Source: Alphaproteobacteria bacterium (GTDB lineage Bacteria; Pseudomonadota; Alphaproteobacteria; Caulobacterales; Maricaulaceae). Taken from it: DNA of 64,000 nt. Where the stretch lies: contig JAJRSJ010000033.1 of the NCBI GenBank assembly GCA_024278855.1, positions 40,838 to 104,837 on the forward strand, in the 5' to 3' direction. A program made the position numbers and the translations under genes. The notes under the pieces were generated by a model. The model was not told the origin of the DNA. It saw only the letters and a list, made by a program, of their open reading frames with translations, and did not search any database. Positions 18,456 to 27,690 of this stretch are shown here, one piece after another; the stretch's first letter is position 1; each line of letters opens with the position of its first letter.

Positions 18456-19850
18456 ATGAAAACCGATTTTGACATTTTGGTGGTTGGCGGCGGGCTCGTG
18501 GGCCTAACCGCCGCTCTGGCGTGTGCCCAAGCCGGGTTTCGCATTGGGGTGGTCGATATAGAAAAACCGTCCGCGCAATTGGCCGCACACCACGACGGGC
18601 GTGCGTCTGCGATTAGCGTCGCCAGTTTTCGCATGATGCGGGCTTTGGGGGTTGCGGATGCCCTAATAGAGAAAAAGGTGCGTGGTGATGACACTCACGC
18701 CGGGCCGATCAGGAAAATATTGGTCAGCGACGGGCAGGCCGGCGCCACCCCCTCGCCGCTAACTTTGTTCTTTGACAGCGCACAAATCGCCGATGCCAAT
18801 GACGGTGAACCGCTTGGTTATATGGTTGAGAACCGCCGCATGCGCCACGCATTGCACGCTGAGGCGAAAAAATGCGAAAACATCACATGGATCGCCCCGG
18901 CCCGGATTAAAGACATTATTGCGGACGACGCTAAAACCACAATCGTATTTGACGACGACAAAACCCTAAGCGCTTCATTATTGGTTGCGGCGGACGGGCG
19001 CAATTCTTTCGTGCGCCGCAAGGCCGGTATTGGGGTAATGTCTTGGCCGTGCCACCAAAAAGCCATTGTCACCACGGTCGAGCATGAACTGCCCCACGGC
19101 GACATTGCCCATGAACTGTTCTTGCCTGCCGGGCCGTTCGCCATATTGCCCTTAACCGGTAACCGGGCCAGTATTGTCTGGACGGAAACACCCCGCGCCG
19201 CCGATGCGGCTATGGCTTTGGACGACGAGAGTTTTGCGGCGGAATTGTCGCGGCGGTTCGGAGATTTTCTGGGCTGGGTCAAGCCCATAGCACCGCGTTG
19301 GTGTTATCCATTATCTTTCCAACACGCCAAAACCTATGTCGGCGAGCGGTTGGTTTTGGTTGGGGACGCGGCCCATGCCATCCACCCTATTGCCGGGCAG
19401 GGGTTTAATATGGGGATGCGGGACGGGGCGGCGCTAGCAGAGATTTTGGTACAGGCCCGCGCAGAGGGTCGGGATTTGGGCGACGGGTTTGTTTTGGCGC
19501 AATTCGAGGCCTGGCGTAAATTTGATAACACTGCGCTGACTTTGGCCTGCGATATGTTCAACCGTCTATTCTCTAACAATATCGCGCCAGTAAAGCATGC
19601 AAGGCGTATTGGGCTAAGTGTCGTGGACAAGCTTCCGCCAGTACGACAATTTTTCATGAAGGAGGCGAGCGGACAAATTGGCGACCTCCCCCCGTTATTA
19701 CGCGGGGAAGCTTACAAGAGGCGAGGAGGGAGCGGTAGCGAGCGACCGGGAAACATAAAGAGGCGAGGAGGGAGCGGTAGCGAGCGACCGGGAAACATAA
19801 AGAGGCGAGGCGGGAGCGGTAGCGACCGGCCGGGAGGGGTGGTGTTATGA
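18456..19850 (+). CDS. UbiH/UbiF/VisC-family FAD monooxygenase with repeat-derived tail
   Basis: The 464-residue protein has the FAD motif VVGGGLVGLTAALACAQAG at the N-terminus and GDAAHAIHPIAGQGFNMG in the middle, typical of ubiquinone-pathway hydroxylases of the 2-octaprenyl-phenol type. The family normally ends near DLPPLLRGE. Here the frame continues about 45 residues through a 14-residue repeat (KRRGGSGSERPGNI) made by a 42-bp DNA tandem repeat. The tail is Arg/Gly/Ser-rich and unlikely to be catalytic. Which ubiquinone hydroxylation it performs is not decidable here. The stop overlaps the next gene's start. Confidence 0.88.
   Translation: MKTDFDILVVGGGLVGLTAALACAQAGFRIGVVDIEKPSAQLAAHHDGRASAISVASFRMMRALGVADALIEKKVRGDDTHAGPIRKILVSDGQAGATPSPLTLFFDSAQIADANDGEPLGYMVENRRMRHALHAEAKKCENITWIAPARIKDIIADDAKTTIVFDDDKTLSASLLVAADGRNSFVRRKAGIGVMSWPCHQKAIVTTVEHELPHGDIAHELFLPAGPFAILPLTGNRASIVWTETPRAADAAMALDDESFAAELSRRFGDFLGWVKPIAPRWCYPLSFQHAKTYVGERLVLVGDAAHAIHPIAGQGFNMGMRDGAALAEILVQARAEGRDLGDGFVLAQFEAWRKFDNTALTLACDMFNRLFSNNIAPVKHARRIGLSVVDKLPPVRQFFMKEASGQIGDLPPLLRGEAYKRRGGSGSERPGNIKRRGGSGSERPGNIKRRGGSGSDRPGGVVL
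19716..19840 (+). repeat. 42-bp tandem repeat, about three copies
   Basis: Units begin AAGAGGCGAGG at 19716, 19758 and 19800; the third diverges. The period is a multiple of three, so the reading frame of the UbiH-like gene passes through, giving a 14-residue peptide repeat. Confidence 0.9.
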
Positions 19851-20188
19851 ATTTCTACGGCCTTAAAGCCTGTGACACCTGTCGCAAAGCACAAAAAGAA
19901 TTACGGGCGGCAGGGCGGGAGTTTGCAGTGATCGATGTACGCGCCGATGGAGTTAGCGCCAGCAAATTACAAAAATGGACAACAAAGGCCGATTGGAAAA
20001 AACTCCTGAACACAAGATCAACCAGTTGGCGCAATCTAGCGGCAGGTGACAAAGACAATATAGACGAAACCAAAGCGGTCACGCTTATGGCCCAACACCC
20101 AACCTTGATAAAGCGCCCTGTTATTGAAGTGGACGGGAAGTTGTTGGTCGGGTGGAGCTCGCAAACAAAGGCGGCTTTGCTGTTATAA
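19847..20188 (+). CDS. ArsC/Spx-family thioredoxin-fold protein (YffB-like)
   Basis: The 113-residue protein begins MNFYGLKACDTCRKAQKELR, with the CxxC of the ArsC-like thioredoxin fold, and has the conserved KRPVIEVDGKLLVGW near the end. It resembles YffB-type proteins rather than a proven arsenate reductase; a glutathione-dependent thiol reductase role is usual for this group but unproven. It overlaps the UbiH-like gene by 4 bp. Confidence 0.8.
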   Translation: MNFYGLKACDTCRKAQKELRAAGREFAVIDVRADGVSASKLQKWTTKADWKKLLNTRSTSWRNLAAGDKDNIDETKAVTLMAQHPTLIKRPVIEVDGKLLVGWSSQTKAALLL

Positions 20189-20337
20189 TACGGAATTAAA
20201 GTTTTGAATCCAGAATTGTGAAGCCGCCATAACCTTGCCACAATTGGAGGCTTAAAGCAGTATTGTAGCCATTGAAGCCTATTGGAAATTGGTTACAATG
20301 GGTAAAACTTAACCCGCGTTTCAGTTTGGGAGATTTT

Positions 20338-21042
20338 ATGGCCAATATAGCTTTGGTAGACGACGACGAGAATATTTTGACCTCCGTATCCATGTTTTTG
20401 GAAGACGCGGGGCACGCCGTGAAATGCTATCACGACGGGGCCAGCGCCTTGGAAGCTTTAAGCAAAAACCCGGTGGACATAGCCGTATTCGACATAAAAA
20501 TGCCGCGTATGGACGGAATGGAGCTTCTGCGCCGCCTCCGCCAAACATCCAATATGCCCGTGATTTTTCTCACCTCCAAGGACGACGAATTTGACGAGGC
20601 TTTGGGGTTAAATATGGGCGCGGACGATTATATAACCAAGCCGTTTTCCCAACGTTTGTTAGGGGAGCGTATCAAGGCGGTGTTACGCCGGGCCACATTG
20701 GGCGGCGCCGAAACACTTGCGCCGCAGGAGGGTGATGATGCGGTGATCCGCAGAGGACAGTTATTGCTTGATCCCAACCGCCATGCCTGTTCGTGGAAGG
20801 GGGAGCCTGTGCGGTTGACTGTGACAGAGTTTTTAATCCTGCACGCCTTGGCCAAACGGCCGGGCTATGTGAAAAGCCGTGATAATCTTATGGACATTGC
20901 CTATGACGACCAAGTTTATGTGGATGACCGCACTATTGACAGTCACATTAAACGCTTGCGCAAGAAGTTTCGTAAATCCGACCAGGCTTTTGACGGCATA
21001 GAAACGCTGTACGGAATTGGCTATAAATACAAAGAAGCGTAA
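20338..21042 (+). CDS. chvI: OmpR-family response regulator ChvI
   Basis: ATG 20338 with a GGGAG site gives 234 residues starting [17 protein letters not shown]. The receiver domain has the acidic pocket VDDDEN, the phospho-acceptor in [12 protein letters not shown] and the conserved Lys in DDYITKPF. The winged-helix domain ends in [11 protein letters not shown] and [11 protein letters not shown]. With ChvG it controls envelope and acid-stress genes in Alphaproteobacteria. Its stop codon lies inside a 16-bp tandem repeat. The sensor-kinase gene follows. Confidence 0.92.
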   Translation: MANIALVDDDENILTSVSMFLEDAGHAVKCYHDGASALEALSKNPVDIAVFDIKMPRMDGMELLRRLRQTSNMPVIFLTSKDDEFDEALGLNMGADDYITKPFSQRLLGERIKAVLRRATLGGAETLAPQEGDDAVIRRGQLLLDPNRHACSWKGEPVRLTVTEFLILHALAKRPGYVKSRDNLMDIAYDDQVYVDDRTIDSHIKRLRKKFRKSDQAFDGIETLYGIGYKYKEA

Positions 21043-21071
21043 ATACAAAGAAGCGCAAATATAAGGAAGCG
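21024..21071 (+). repeat. 16-bp tandem repeat (three copies) over the chvI stop codon
   Basis: Copies of TAAATACAAAGAAGCG lie at 21024-21039 and 21040-21055, with a diverged copy at 21056-21071. The first copy encodes the last residues of ChvI, the second supplies the stop codon, and the rest extends the gap before chvG. Confidence 0.85.
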
Positions 21072-21089
21072 TAAACATTATTCGCGTAT

Positions 21090-22850
21090 ATGGGCGCCAA
21101 AGAGGACGCGAGCCAAATGGCAATTGCCAATAAATTCAAATTAAAACTTCCTCGCCCCCGTAGACATGTGCGCGGGGTGCGCCGCTTTATCATGTTCTCG
21201 ACCTTGACCCGGATGATATTTTTGGCGAATTTGTTGGGCTTGATTATTTTAATTACGGGTGCATTGACCTTAAACCAGTTTTCGCGCAGCTTAATCGATG
21301 CGAAAATCGATAATTTGCATTCGCAAACCCGAATGATTGCCAACCTTCTGGGCGGTCAAGCAACCGGCGGCGGCGCTGCGGCAACACTAGACGAAGATGA
21401 GGCACGCCGTATTTTGGCCCGCATTGATGTACCCGATAAAGCCCGCATTCGTCTTTATGACCGAAATGCCGTTCTGGTTGCAGATAGCGACCAACTTGAT
21501 GACAGGGTGGAGATTGGCACATTAGCTCCAATTACCACAAACACGCCTACGGTTGAACCAAAAACCGCTTGGTGGATTAAACTACAAGACAGGAGCGATG
21601 AATGGGTCAATAACTGGCGGGTGTTTCGAAACTACCGGAAACAACAACAAAGGTTTTTGGAACGGGACATCAAAAATGCTTTACTTGGGGAAACCGTATC
21701 CGGGGAGCAATATGAGGGCAGAAACCTGATCGTGTCTGTGGCAATGCCGGTTAAGCGGGTCGCAGATATTCAAGGGGCGGTGGTTTTTGAGACCCATGAT
21801 GTGGATGCCATATTGGCGTCCCAGCGCCGGGGTCTGACCCCGATTATTCTTATCGCTATATTGGCGTCTATATTGTCGTCTTTGGCTTTGACTTTGTTTA
21901 TCGCCTTACCGGTTCGCCGCTTGGCCCGGGCGGCTGAACAAGTTGTGCGCTCGTCAGACAAGCGCGATATAATACCGGATTTATCAGACCGCCGCGACGA
22001 GATAGGAGACCTCTCCGTTGTTATGCGCGAAATGACCAGCGGGCTGTATAACCGGATTGACGATATTGCAAAATTTGCCGCTGATGTTGCCCACGAAATT
22101 AAAAACCCCCTAACGTCTTTGCGTTCGGCTAGCGAAACCCTGCGCGGCTCTAAAACCAAAGAGCGGCGCAACAAATTGATCGATATCATCCAAAAAGATG
22201 TTGCCCGCATGGACAGGTTAATCACGGATATTTCCAAAGCGTCGCGTATGGACGCGGCTTTGGCCAAGGAAAAGGCACAGCCTTTGGATGTGCATAAATT
22301 CTTGGGCGACATGGTAGACTTTTATACCCAAACCCGAGAGGAAGCCGCTGTGGATGTGGTATTGACCACGGCTAAAGACGCAGACAACCCGGTTATGATT
22401 CCGGCCCTAGAAAATTCTTTGGGTCAGGTTATGCGCAATTTAATCGACAACGCTTTGACGTTCTCTCCCGAAAACGATGCCCCAAGCAATAAAACCGCCA
22501 GCGTCAGAAGTGCCAGAAGTGTCAGACTTGCCTACCAAAAAGGTGCCGGAGACGCGGACGGGACGGCGTTCATTACGATTGATGATGACGGCGTTGGTAT
22601 TGAGAAAAATGATTTGGAAGCGATATTTAGACGCTTTTACACCCAACGCCCCAAGGGAACGGCCTTTGGCAATCATTCTGGCCTCGGTTTGGCTATATGT
22701 CGCCAAATTATGGATGCCCACGGCGGCACAATTACGGCTAGCAACCGTACAGACGCTGCGGGGAAAACCACCGGGGCTCGCTTTACATTGGCGCTTCCAC
22801 TCCAAACAGTTGAAAAAGAAAACCCCAAGCATAAGAATATAAATAAATAA
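21090..22850 (+). CDS. chvG: sensor histidine kinase ChvG
   Basis: The 586-residue inner-membrane kinase has a hydrophobic helix near residues 30-52, a periplasmic sensor domain of about 200 residues, a second helix near 245-268 (LTPIILIAILASILSSLAL), a HAMP region, the H-box FAADVAHEIKNPLTSL, the N-box NLIDNALTFSPEN and the G motifs DDGVGI and GLGLAI. It pairs with ChvI upstream. A short insert, VRSARSVRL, encoded by a small direct repeat, lies between N-box and G1. In relatives hprK comes next; here the EIIA gene follows within 80 bp. Confidence 0.92.
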   Translation: MGAKEDASQMAIANKFKLKLPRPRRHVRGVRRFIMFSTLTRMIFLANLLGLIILITGALTLNQFSRSLIDAKIDNLHSQTRMIANLLGGQATGGGAAATLDEDEARRILARIDVPDKARIRLYDRNAVLVADSDQLDDRVEIGTLAPITTNTPTVEPKTAWWIKLQDRSDEWVNNWRVFRNYRKQQQRFLERDIKNALLGETVSGEQYEGRNLIVSVAMPVKRVADIQGAVVFETHDVDAILASQRRGLTPIILIAILASILSSLALTLFIALPVRRLARAAEQVVRSSDKRDIIPDLSDRRDEIGDLSVVMREMTSGLYNRIDDIAKFAADVAHEIKNPLTSLRSASETLRGSKTKERRNKLIDIIQKDVARMDRLITDISKASRMDAALAKEKAQPLDVHKFLGDMVDFYTQTREEAAVDVVLTTAKDADNPVMIPALENSLGQVMRNLIDNALTFSPENDAPSNKTASVRSARSVRLAYQKGAGDADGTAFITIDDDGVGIEKNDLEAIFRRFYTQRPKGTAFGNHSGLGLAICRQIMDAHGGTITASNRTDAAGKTTGARFTLALPLQTVEKENPKHKNINK

Positions 22851-22929
22851 CGCACCACCAAGAGTAAATAACGCTTTTCATTCCCCCTTGAATTTGTTTA
22901 ACTGCCAGTCTGTAGACGAGGGGTCGAAC

Positions 22930-23340
22930 TTGATCGGATTGGTATTGGTAACGCACGGACGTTTGGCTGAGGAGCTGAAACTGGCCACGGAACATGTGGT
23001 CGGGCCGCTCTTGCAATTTGGCACAGTCTGTATTGGCGCCGATGATGATTTGGAATTTGCCGCCAACGCGGTGCAAGCTGCCGTCACAAAGGCAGACACG
23101 GGCGACGGTGTCATGTTGCTCACTGATATGTTTGGCGGCACGCCGTCCAATTTGTCGATCTCGCTTTTGGGTCGGGCAAATGTTGAGGTTGTAGCTGGTG
23201 TCAATTTACCTATGTTGATCAAATTATCAGAGGCCCGCGAGAACATGTCCTTGCTCGAAGCCGCTAAAACGGCCAAGCAGGCGGGTCGTCATTATATTGC
23301 CATTGCGTCGGAGGTCATTGCCGGAGAGTTGGATGAATGA
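22930..23340 (+). CDS. PTS mannose-type EIIA component
   Basis: I chose TTG 22930 (LIGLVLVTHGRLAEEL) because GAGGGG lies just upstream, giving 136 residues; a TTG at 22888 is possible but weaker. The phosphorylatable His lies in VTHGRLA, and MLLTDMFGGTPSNLS is the family hallmark. In Alphaproteobacteria this EIIA is part of an incomplete regulatory PTS with HPr rather than sugar transport. It overlaps the HPr gene by 8 bp. Confidence 0.9.
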   Translation: MIGLVLVTHGRLAEELKLATEHVVGPLLQFGTVCIGADDDLEFAANAVQAAVTKADTGDGVMLLTDMFGGTPSNLSISLLGRANVEVVAGVNLPMLIKLSEARENMSLLEAAKTAKQAGRHYIAIASEVIAGELDE

Positions 23341-23671
23341 AGTTACGCAAGTGCCTGACTGTGACAAGCCCTCTCAAGAAGCGACATTTCTAAAAAGTGT
23401 GCGCTTAACCTTGCGCAACAAGCGCGGCCTGCATGCGCGAGCTTCTGCCAAATTTGCTCAATTGGCCGCAAGCTTTGATGCACATATAGAGGTAACCTCC
23501 TGTAATGATATTTGCCAAGAAACCGTAGTTGGCGATAGCATAATGGAGCTGTTGTTGTTGGGCTCGGCCTGCGGGGAAGACATATCCATTACGGCCCACG
23601 GGGTGGATGCTGATAGGGCCATCAAGGCTTTGCGTTTACTGGTTGAGGGCCGTTTTGGTGGAGACGAATGA
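23333..23671 (+). CDS. PTS phosphocarrier protein HPr
   Basis: ATG 23333 inside the end of the EIIA gene gives 112 residues with an N-terminal extension of about 20 residues before the HPr core. The His-15 motif is NKRGLHARASAKFAQLA, and the Ser-46 region GDSIMELLLLGSA keeps the serine that HPr kinase phosphorylates. HPr passes phosphate from EI to EIIA. The neighbouring hprK usual in relatives is missing here. Confidence 0.92.
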   Translation: MNEVTQVPDCDKPSQEATFLKSVRLTLRNKRGLHARASAKFAQLAASFDAHIEVTSCNDICQETVVGDSIMELLLLGSACGEDISITAHGVDADRAIKALRLLVEGRFGGDE

Positions 23672-24093
23672 TGCGCAGTTTTAGTGGTTTACTGGCCTTG
23701 CTGTTTGTATCTGCTTGTGCGGTTTTGCCGTTAAGTTCGGACAAGCCGTTTTACCCAAAATCCCAATACCCGCCGGATCCTTGGGTAAAGGGGTATGCGG
23801 ACCCGGACGATTGTATTGGCGGTGAAAAACTGGCCGCTTTGGCATTTGCTTTGCCGGACTATCCCCGCCGGGCTTACCGTACAGGCCGCCAAGGTTGGAT
23901 TATAATACGTTTGGATGTGGACGCTAGCGGTACGACGCAAAATGTCCGCATAGAACGAGCATTGCCAAAAGGCATGTTTGAAACGGCTAGCAAGCGCGCC
24001 GCGAAACAATGGAAATTCGCCCCCCCCGCTAGCCCTCTCGAAAATTGTCGGGTTTTGATCAGGTATAAATTGGGCGGCGTCAGCTTGGGCTGA
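23668..24093 (+). CDS. TonB C-terminal-like lipoprotein
   Basis: The 141-residue protein has a signal peptide with lipobox VSAC (Cys16-17) and a C-terminal domain of TonB type: DYPRRAYRTGRQGWIIIRLDVD, VRIERALPKGMFETAS and AAKQWKFAP. No transmembrane anchor plus proline spacer precedes the domain, so it is not a classical TonB; it is probably an outer-membrane lipoprotein of unknown partner. ATG 23668 overlaps the HPr stop (ATGA); ATG 23671 is an equal alternative. Confidence 0.75.
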   Translation: MMRSFSGLLALLFVSACAVLPLSSDKPFYPKSQYPPDPWVKGYADPDDCIGGEKLAALAFALPDYPRRAYRTGRQGWIIIRLDVDASGTTQNVRIERALPKGMFETASKRAAKQWKFAPPASPLENCRVLIRYKLGGVSLG

Positions 24094-24149
24094 TAGGCTG
24101 CCAGATTCTAATATCCAGACTCTAATGTCTAGGCCCTAATATCTGGCTC

Positions 24150-25235
24150 CTAAAACCCGTGTCTCTTTAAAAACCCTGCTATCTCGCCCATAGCCTGATC
24201 GGCTTCGGGCAATATGGTGTCAAAAATTTGCCAGACATGGGGCATGTGTGACCAAGTTTGTAGTTTGACCTCCGAGCCAGCCCGGCGGGCTTTGACGGCG
24301 TAGCGCCTGGCGTCATCATAGAGAATTTCGCTAGAGCTGGCATGGATCAGGGTGGGCGGCAGGTTTGAGAGATCGCCGTAAATCGGTGAAACCAGAGGTG
24401 AGGACGGTGATATGCCCATGTTTTTCCATGACCCCCACAGCAATAACAAAGACGGCAAGCCAAGCAAATGACCAAGCAGGGGTCTCAACATATGATCGGT
24501 CGCCATATTATCCCTGATGCTAGGGCCAGAGGCAGTGCTGTCCGTTGAGGGCGATAAAGGCACCACCGCATCGGCGGCCCGCAGGCCTTCGCCCCTAGCC
24601 CATTGTATGATTGACAGGGAAAGATTACCGCCGGCGCTATCGCCCATGACGGCTAGTTTTTTAACCGAAAACGGCCCGTCTGGCCCGTTCTCCAAAATCC
24701 ACTTATAGGCGGTGCGGCAATCTTCAATCCCGGCCAGGCGTTTGTTTTCAGGCATTAAGCGGTAATTGATAGCGCAAACACTGGCCCCGGTCAGCTCGGC
24801 TAATTTAGAGGTAATAGCGCGGTGGGACAAATGCGAGCCGACCGTAAATGCGCCGCCGTGTATGTAGAGAATGCGTTTGTCCGGGTCGGATTTTCTGCCG
24901 CGTTTTTTGGATGTCACCCATTCCCCGGTGATCTCGCCGTGGTCTGCCGGAATGGAAAGCGGTGTAAATTTGGACGGGAAATCTCGCACGCGCCCACCTT
25001 CGTCAAACCGCTTGCGTTTGGCGGCAATGGGCTCGCCGCCCTTATGGCCTTGGCCGGGCTTTTCAAAGTTTTCATACAGATAGTCGTTCATGGTTTTTAA
25101 GGTGTCAGAATCCGGGTCTGTTTCAAATGTAGCCCGAATATCCTCATCATATTTGGACAGATTTTCTCCTTTTAACATTTTGGTCACCGCCAGAAAAGCG
25201 ATGGCAGGCACAGCAATAGGGAGCAAATATAACAT
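24150..25235 (-). CDS. alpha/beta-hydrolase, hormone-sensitive-lipase-like esterase
   Basis: The 361-residue protein has an N-terminal hydrophobic helix (residues 3-19), the oxyanion HGGAFTVGSHLSHR, the nucleophile elbow GDSAGGNLS and a late HMPHVWQIF carrying the catalytic His. These define family IV (HSL) esterases acting on short acyl esters. It is convergent with the TonB-like lipoprotein gene; the small gap at 24094-24149 contains a CCAGAT...ATCTGG inverted repeat that may terminate both. Confidence 0.87.
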   Translation of the reverse strand: MLYLLPIAVPAIAFLAVTKMLKGENLSKYDEDIRATFETDPDSDTLKTMNDYLYENFEKPGQGHKGGEPIAAKRKRFDEGGRVRDFPSKFTPLSIPADHGEITGEWVTSKKRGRKSDPDKRILYIHGGAFTVGSHLSHRAITSKLAELTGASVCAINYRLMPENKRLAGIEDCRTAYKWILENGPDGPFSVKKLAVMGDSAGGNLSLSIIQWARGEGLRAADAVVPLSPSTDSTASGPSIRDNMATDHMLRPLLGHLLGLPSLLLLWGSWKNMGISPSSPLVSPIYGDLSNLPPTLIHASSSEILYDDARRYAVKARRAGSEVKLQTWSHMPHVWQIFDTILPEADQAMGEIAGFLKRHGF

Positions 25236-25819
25236 AGAACATCCTTTTAACGACGATAGGCATAGTACAAAAGCCGCCAGAGAGAAACTAAACCTAGGAA
25301 GTTACCGTGACGACCCGCAGGCAAGCTATGATATTTTCCAACTTGTTGCTAGCACCAAATTCGTCACATCTTTTCAGACTGACGCTTTGTTTTTCATCTG
25401 GGCTAAAGGACGGCCCGTGTGGCTTTGCCCGCACCGGAAGTACCGATTAGAGCGCTTAGTTTGTGTTTCGTGAGGGCAAAACCACACGGCGGTGTTTATG
25501 CAGTGCGGCCGATTTTATCGAAGCGGTTTTGATGATAGAAAACCATCGCAGCAACGTTCAGCTCGCGCACTGGGACCCGGACCGCCTGTGGTGTTATGCC
25601 ACAAGCCTCAGTCCGACACCGTCCCTACGTTCAACAAACTAACGCGTTTTGTCTGTCCATGAACGAGAGAACAATTTGAATATAGTGCGGTTTGGGAGAC
25701 CATGGATTAGGATATGTGGCTATTCCGGAAACCTGATAATATTCAATAACGTACACAGTCTTATCACGCTCCAAAACCAAGGACAGAGTAAAGACTACCC
25801 TCTGGCAAAACCAATTTCC
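25236..25819. other. gene-free stretch with RNA-like hairpins
   Basis: No convincing ORF is present. The arm at 25415-25430 pairs with 25474-25489 over 16 bp with one mismatch, enclosing a 43-nt loop, and further short stems (such as TGTGG...CCACA near 25588-25604) follow. This could be a small structured RNA, but I could not match it to tmRNA, RNase P, SRP or 6S RNA by eye. Confidence 0.3.
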
Positions 25820-27667
25820 CTAACCCTTGGATACAACCCATGTATTGACCCGTTCTTCCATTATGGTCAGAGGGACGGGGCCAGAGCCCAGGATAACCTC
25901 GTGGTATTCACGAATGTCAAATTTGTCGCCTAACTTGGCTTTGGCGTCTTCGCGCAAGGACAGGATTTTTAACATGCCGATTTTATAGGCGGTCGCTTGC
26001 CCCGGCATGACGATATAGCGCTCAATGGCTTTGATACAATCGTTTTCGGCGTTTGGCGTGTTTTCGGTTAGATAATCAATAGCTTGCTGGCGCGTCCATT
26101 TTTTATCGTGTAGCCCGGTATCCACTACCAATCTTGCGGCCCGCCAAAGCTCCATGGCCAAGCGGCCAAAGTCGGAATAGGGGTCTTGATAAAAGCCCAT
26201 TTCCTTGGGCAGGTATTCCGAATACAAACCCCAACCTTCCGAATAGGCCGTGACCCGGCTATATTTGCGAAACATCGGCAAGTTGCCCAGTTCTTGCTGG
26301 ATCGAGATTTGCATATGGTGGCCGGGTATGCCCTCATGATAGGCCAAGGCTTCCATCTGGTATTTTGGCATGTCGGCCATGACATACAAATTGGCATAAT
26401 AGACGCCGGGACGCGATCCGTCCGGAGCGGCCCCGTTATAAAAGGCTTTGCCGGCAGATTTCTCGCGAAAGGCCTCGACCCTTTTGACCACCAAATCTGC
26501 TTTGGGCTTGGTGATAAACACTTCGTCGAGCCGGGTTTTCATGGTGTCGATCATGGCGGGGGCATCAGCCATATAGGCGTCCCGACCGGCGTCCGAATCT
26601 TCATATAATTGGGCCGGGTCATTTTTCACCTGGGCGAAAAATCCCTGCAATGTGCCTTTAAACCCGACCTGTTTCATAATACCGCGCATTTCGTCGTGGA
26701 TGCGGGCAACTTCGGACAGGCCGAGATCATGGATTTCACTGGCGCTTAAATCCGTGGTGGTCATGCGCTTGAGCCGGTCCGCGTAATATGCCTCGCCGTC
26801 CGGCAGTTTCCACACCCCGTCGTCTGTACTAGCGGTTGCTTGCATCACTTCCATTTCCGCAATCATATTTTCATAGGCGGGCTTGAAAGATGTCAAAAGC
26901 GCCTCAATTGCTTGCGCCCTAAGGTCGGTGCGCTCATCGTCAGAAATATCCAACTTGTCGATTTTTTTGTCAAAATCCGCCAACAATGTGGAAACCTTGT
27001 CGCTTTTGTCAAACGGCGCACCGGTGATGATATTGCGGGCATCGCGCAGTACATGGCCGTAGACATAAAGCGGCGGTTGAATGCCTTTGGCGACACTGGC
27101 CTTCTCGTTTTTGACATGGGTGGCCATATAGGCTTTAACCCCGTTTAGCCGCGCAATATAGGCGTTGGCGTCGGCGACATTATCAATACGGTGGCGGCCG
27201 ATCAGAAAGGACGGAATACTGGATTGTTGGCCAAACATTTGGTTGAATGTATAGCCGTAATCCCACCAGTTTACACTGTCGATTTGTTGTTGGGCTTGTC
27301 TTTCAAACAAGCGGTATGATAGCTGATGGCTTTCGTCCAAATCCGAAAACTTGAAGTTTTCGCGCATATGGGCCAAATTGCCGCTAACAGCTTCGACTTG
27401 CGCAAGAAAAAATTCTTCGCTCGGATTGTTCCATTTATAATTGTCCTGCTTCATGCCGAGCGTGGTCATGAACTGCGGGTAAAGCTTTAGATTATCAGCA
27501 AAAACGGTTTCGAACCAAGCATCCAGTTTCTGGTTTTGGTCTTGCGCAGCGGTTTGCTCAGCACTTTGTTTTGCAGGGGTTTCGCCTTTGCTCGCAGATG
27601 TTTTCTCACTTGGGGAGCAGGCGGAAATCGCCAAAATACAGGCCCCTAATATCAAAATTTTCTTCAT
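25820..27667 (-). CDS. DUF885 family lipoprotein, putative metallopeptidase, copy A
   Basis: The 615-residue protein has a lipoprotein signal (ILAISACSPS, Cys17) and the DUF885 hallmark YHEGIPGHHMQ followed by YSEGWGLYSE, a zinc-peptidase-like arrangement with both His residues of HExxxxHH and a downstream Glu. The substrate is unknown; these proteins are thought to be envelope peptidases. A paralogue of almost the same length precedes it in the same direction (27691-29526), separated by 23 bp, so they form an operon. Confidence 0.85.
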   Translation of the reverse strand: MKKILILGACILAISACSPSEKTSASKGETPAKQSAEQTAAQDQNQKLDAWFETVFADNLKLYPQFMTTLGMKQDNYKWNNPSEEFFLAQVEAVSGNLAHMRENFKFSDLDESHQLSYRLFERQAQQQIDSVNWWDYGYTFNQMFGQQSSIPSFLIGRHRIDNVADANAYIARLNGVKAYMATHVKNEKASVAKGIQPPLYVYGHVLRDARNIITGAPFDKSDKVSTLLADFDKKIDKLDISDDERTDLRAQAIEALLTSFKPAYENMIAEMEVMQATASTDDGVWKLPDGEAYYADRLKRMTTTDLSASEIHDLGLSEVARIHDEMRGIMKQVGFKGTLQGFFAQVKNDPAQLYEDSDAGRDAYMADAPAMIDTMKTRLDEVFITKPKADLVVKRVEAFREKSAGKAFYNGAAPDGSRPGVYYANLYVMADMPKYQMEALAYHEGIPGHHMQISIQQELGNLPMFRKYSRVTAYSEGWGLYSEYLPKEMGFYQDPYSDFGRLAMELWRAARLVVDTGLHDKKWTRQQAIDYLTENTPNAENDCIKAIERYIVMPGQATAYKIGMLKILSLREDAKAKLGDKFDIREYHEVILGSGPVPLTIMEERVNTWVVSKG

Positions 27668-27690
27668 GGTTTTCTCCTGATCATGGTTGT

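Noticed and set aside
23333..23671. HPr fused with or containing HPr kinase function
   Set aside because: Only the HPr core and a short N-terminal extension are present; there is no P-loop.
25090..25473. 127-residue plus-strand ORF across the esterase start
   Set aside because: Its first part is antisense to a clear esterase gene and the rest has no recognisable pattern.
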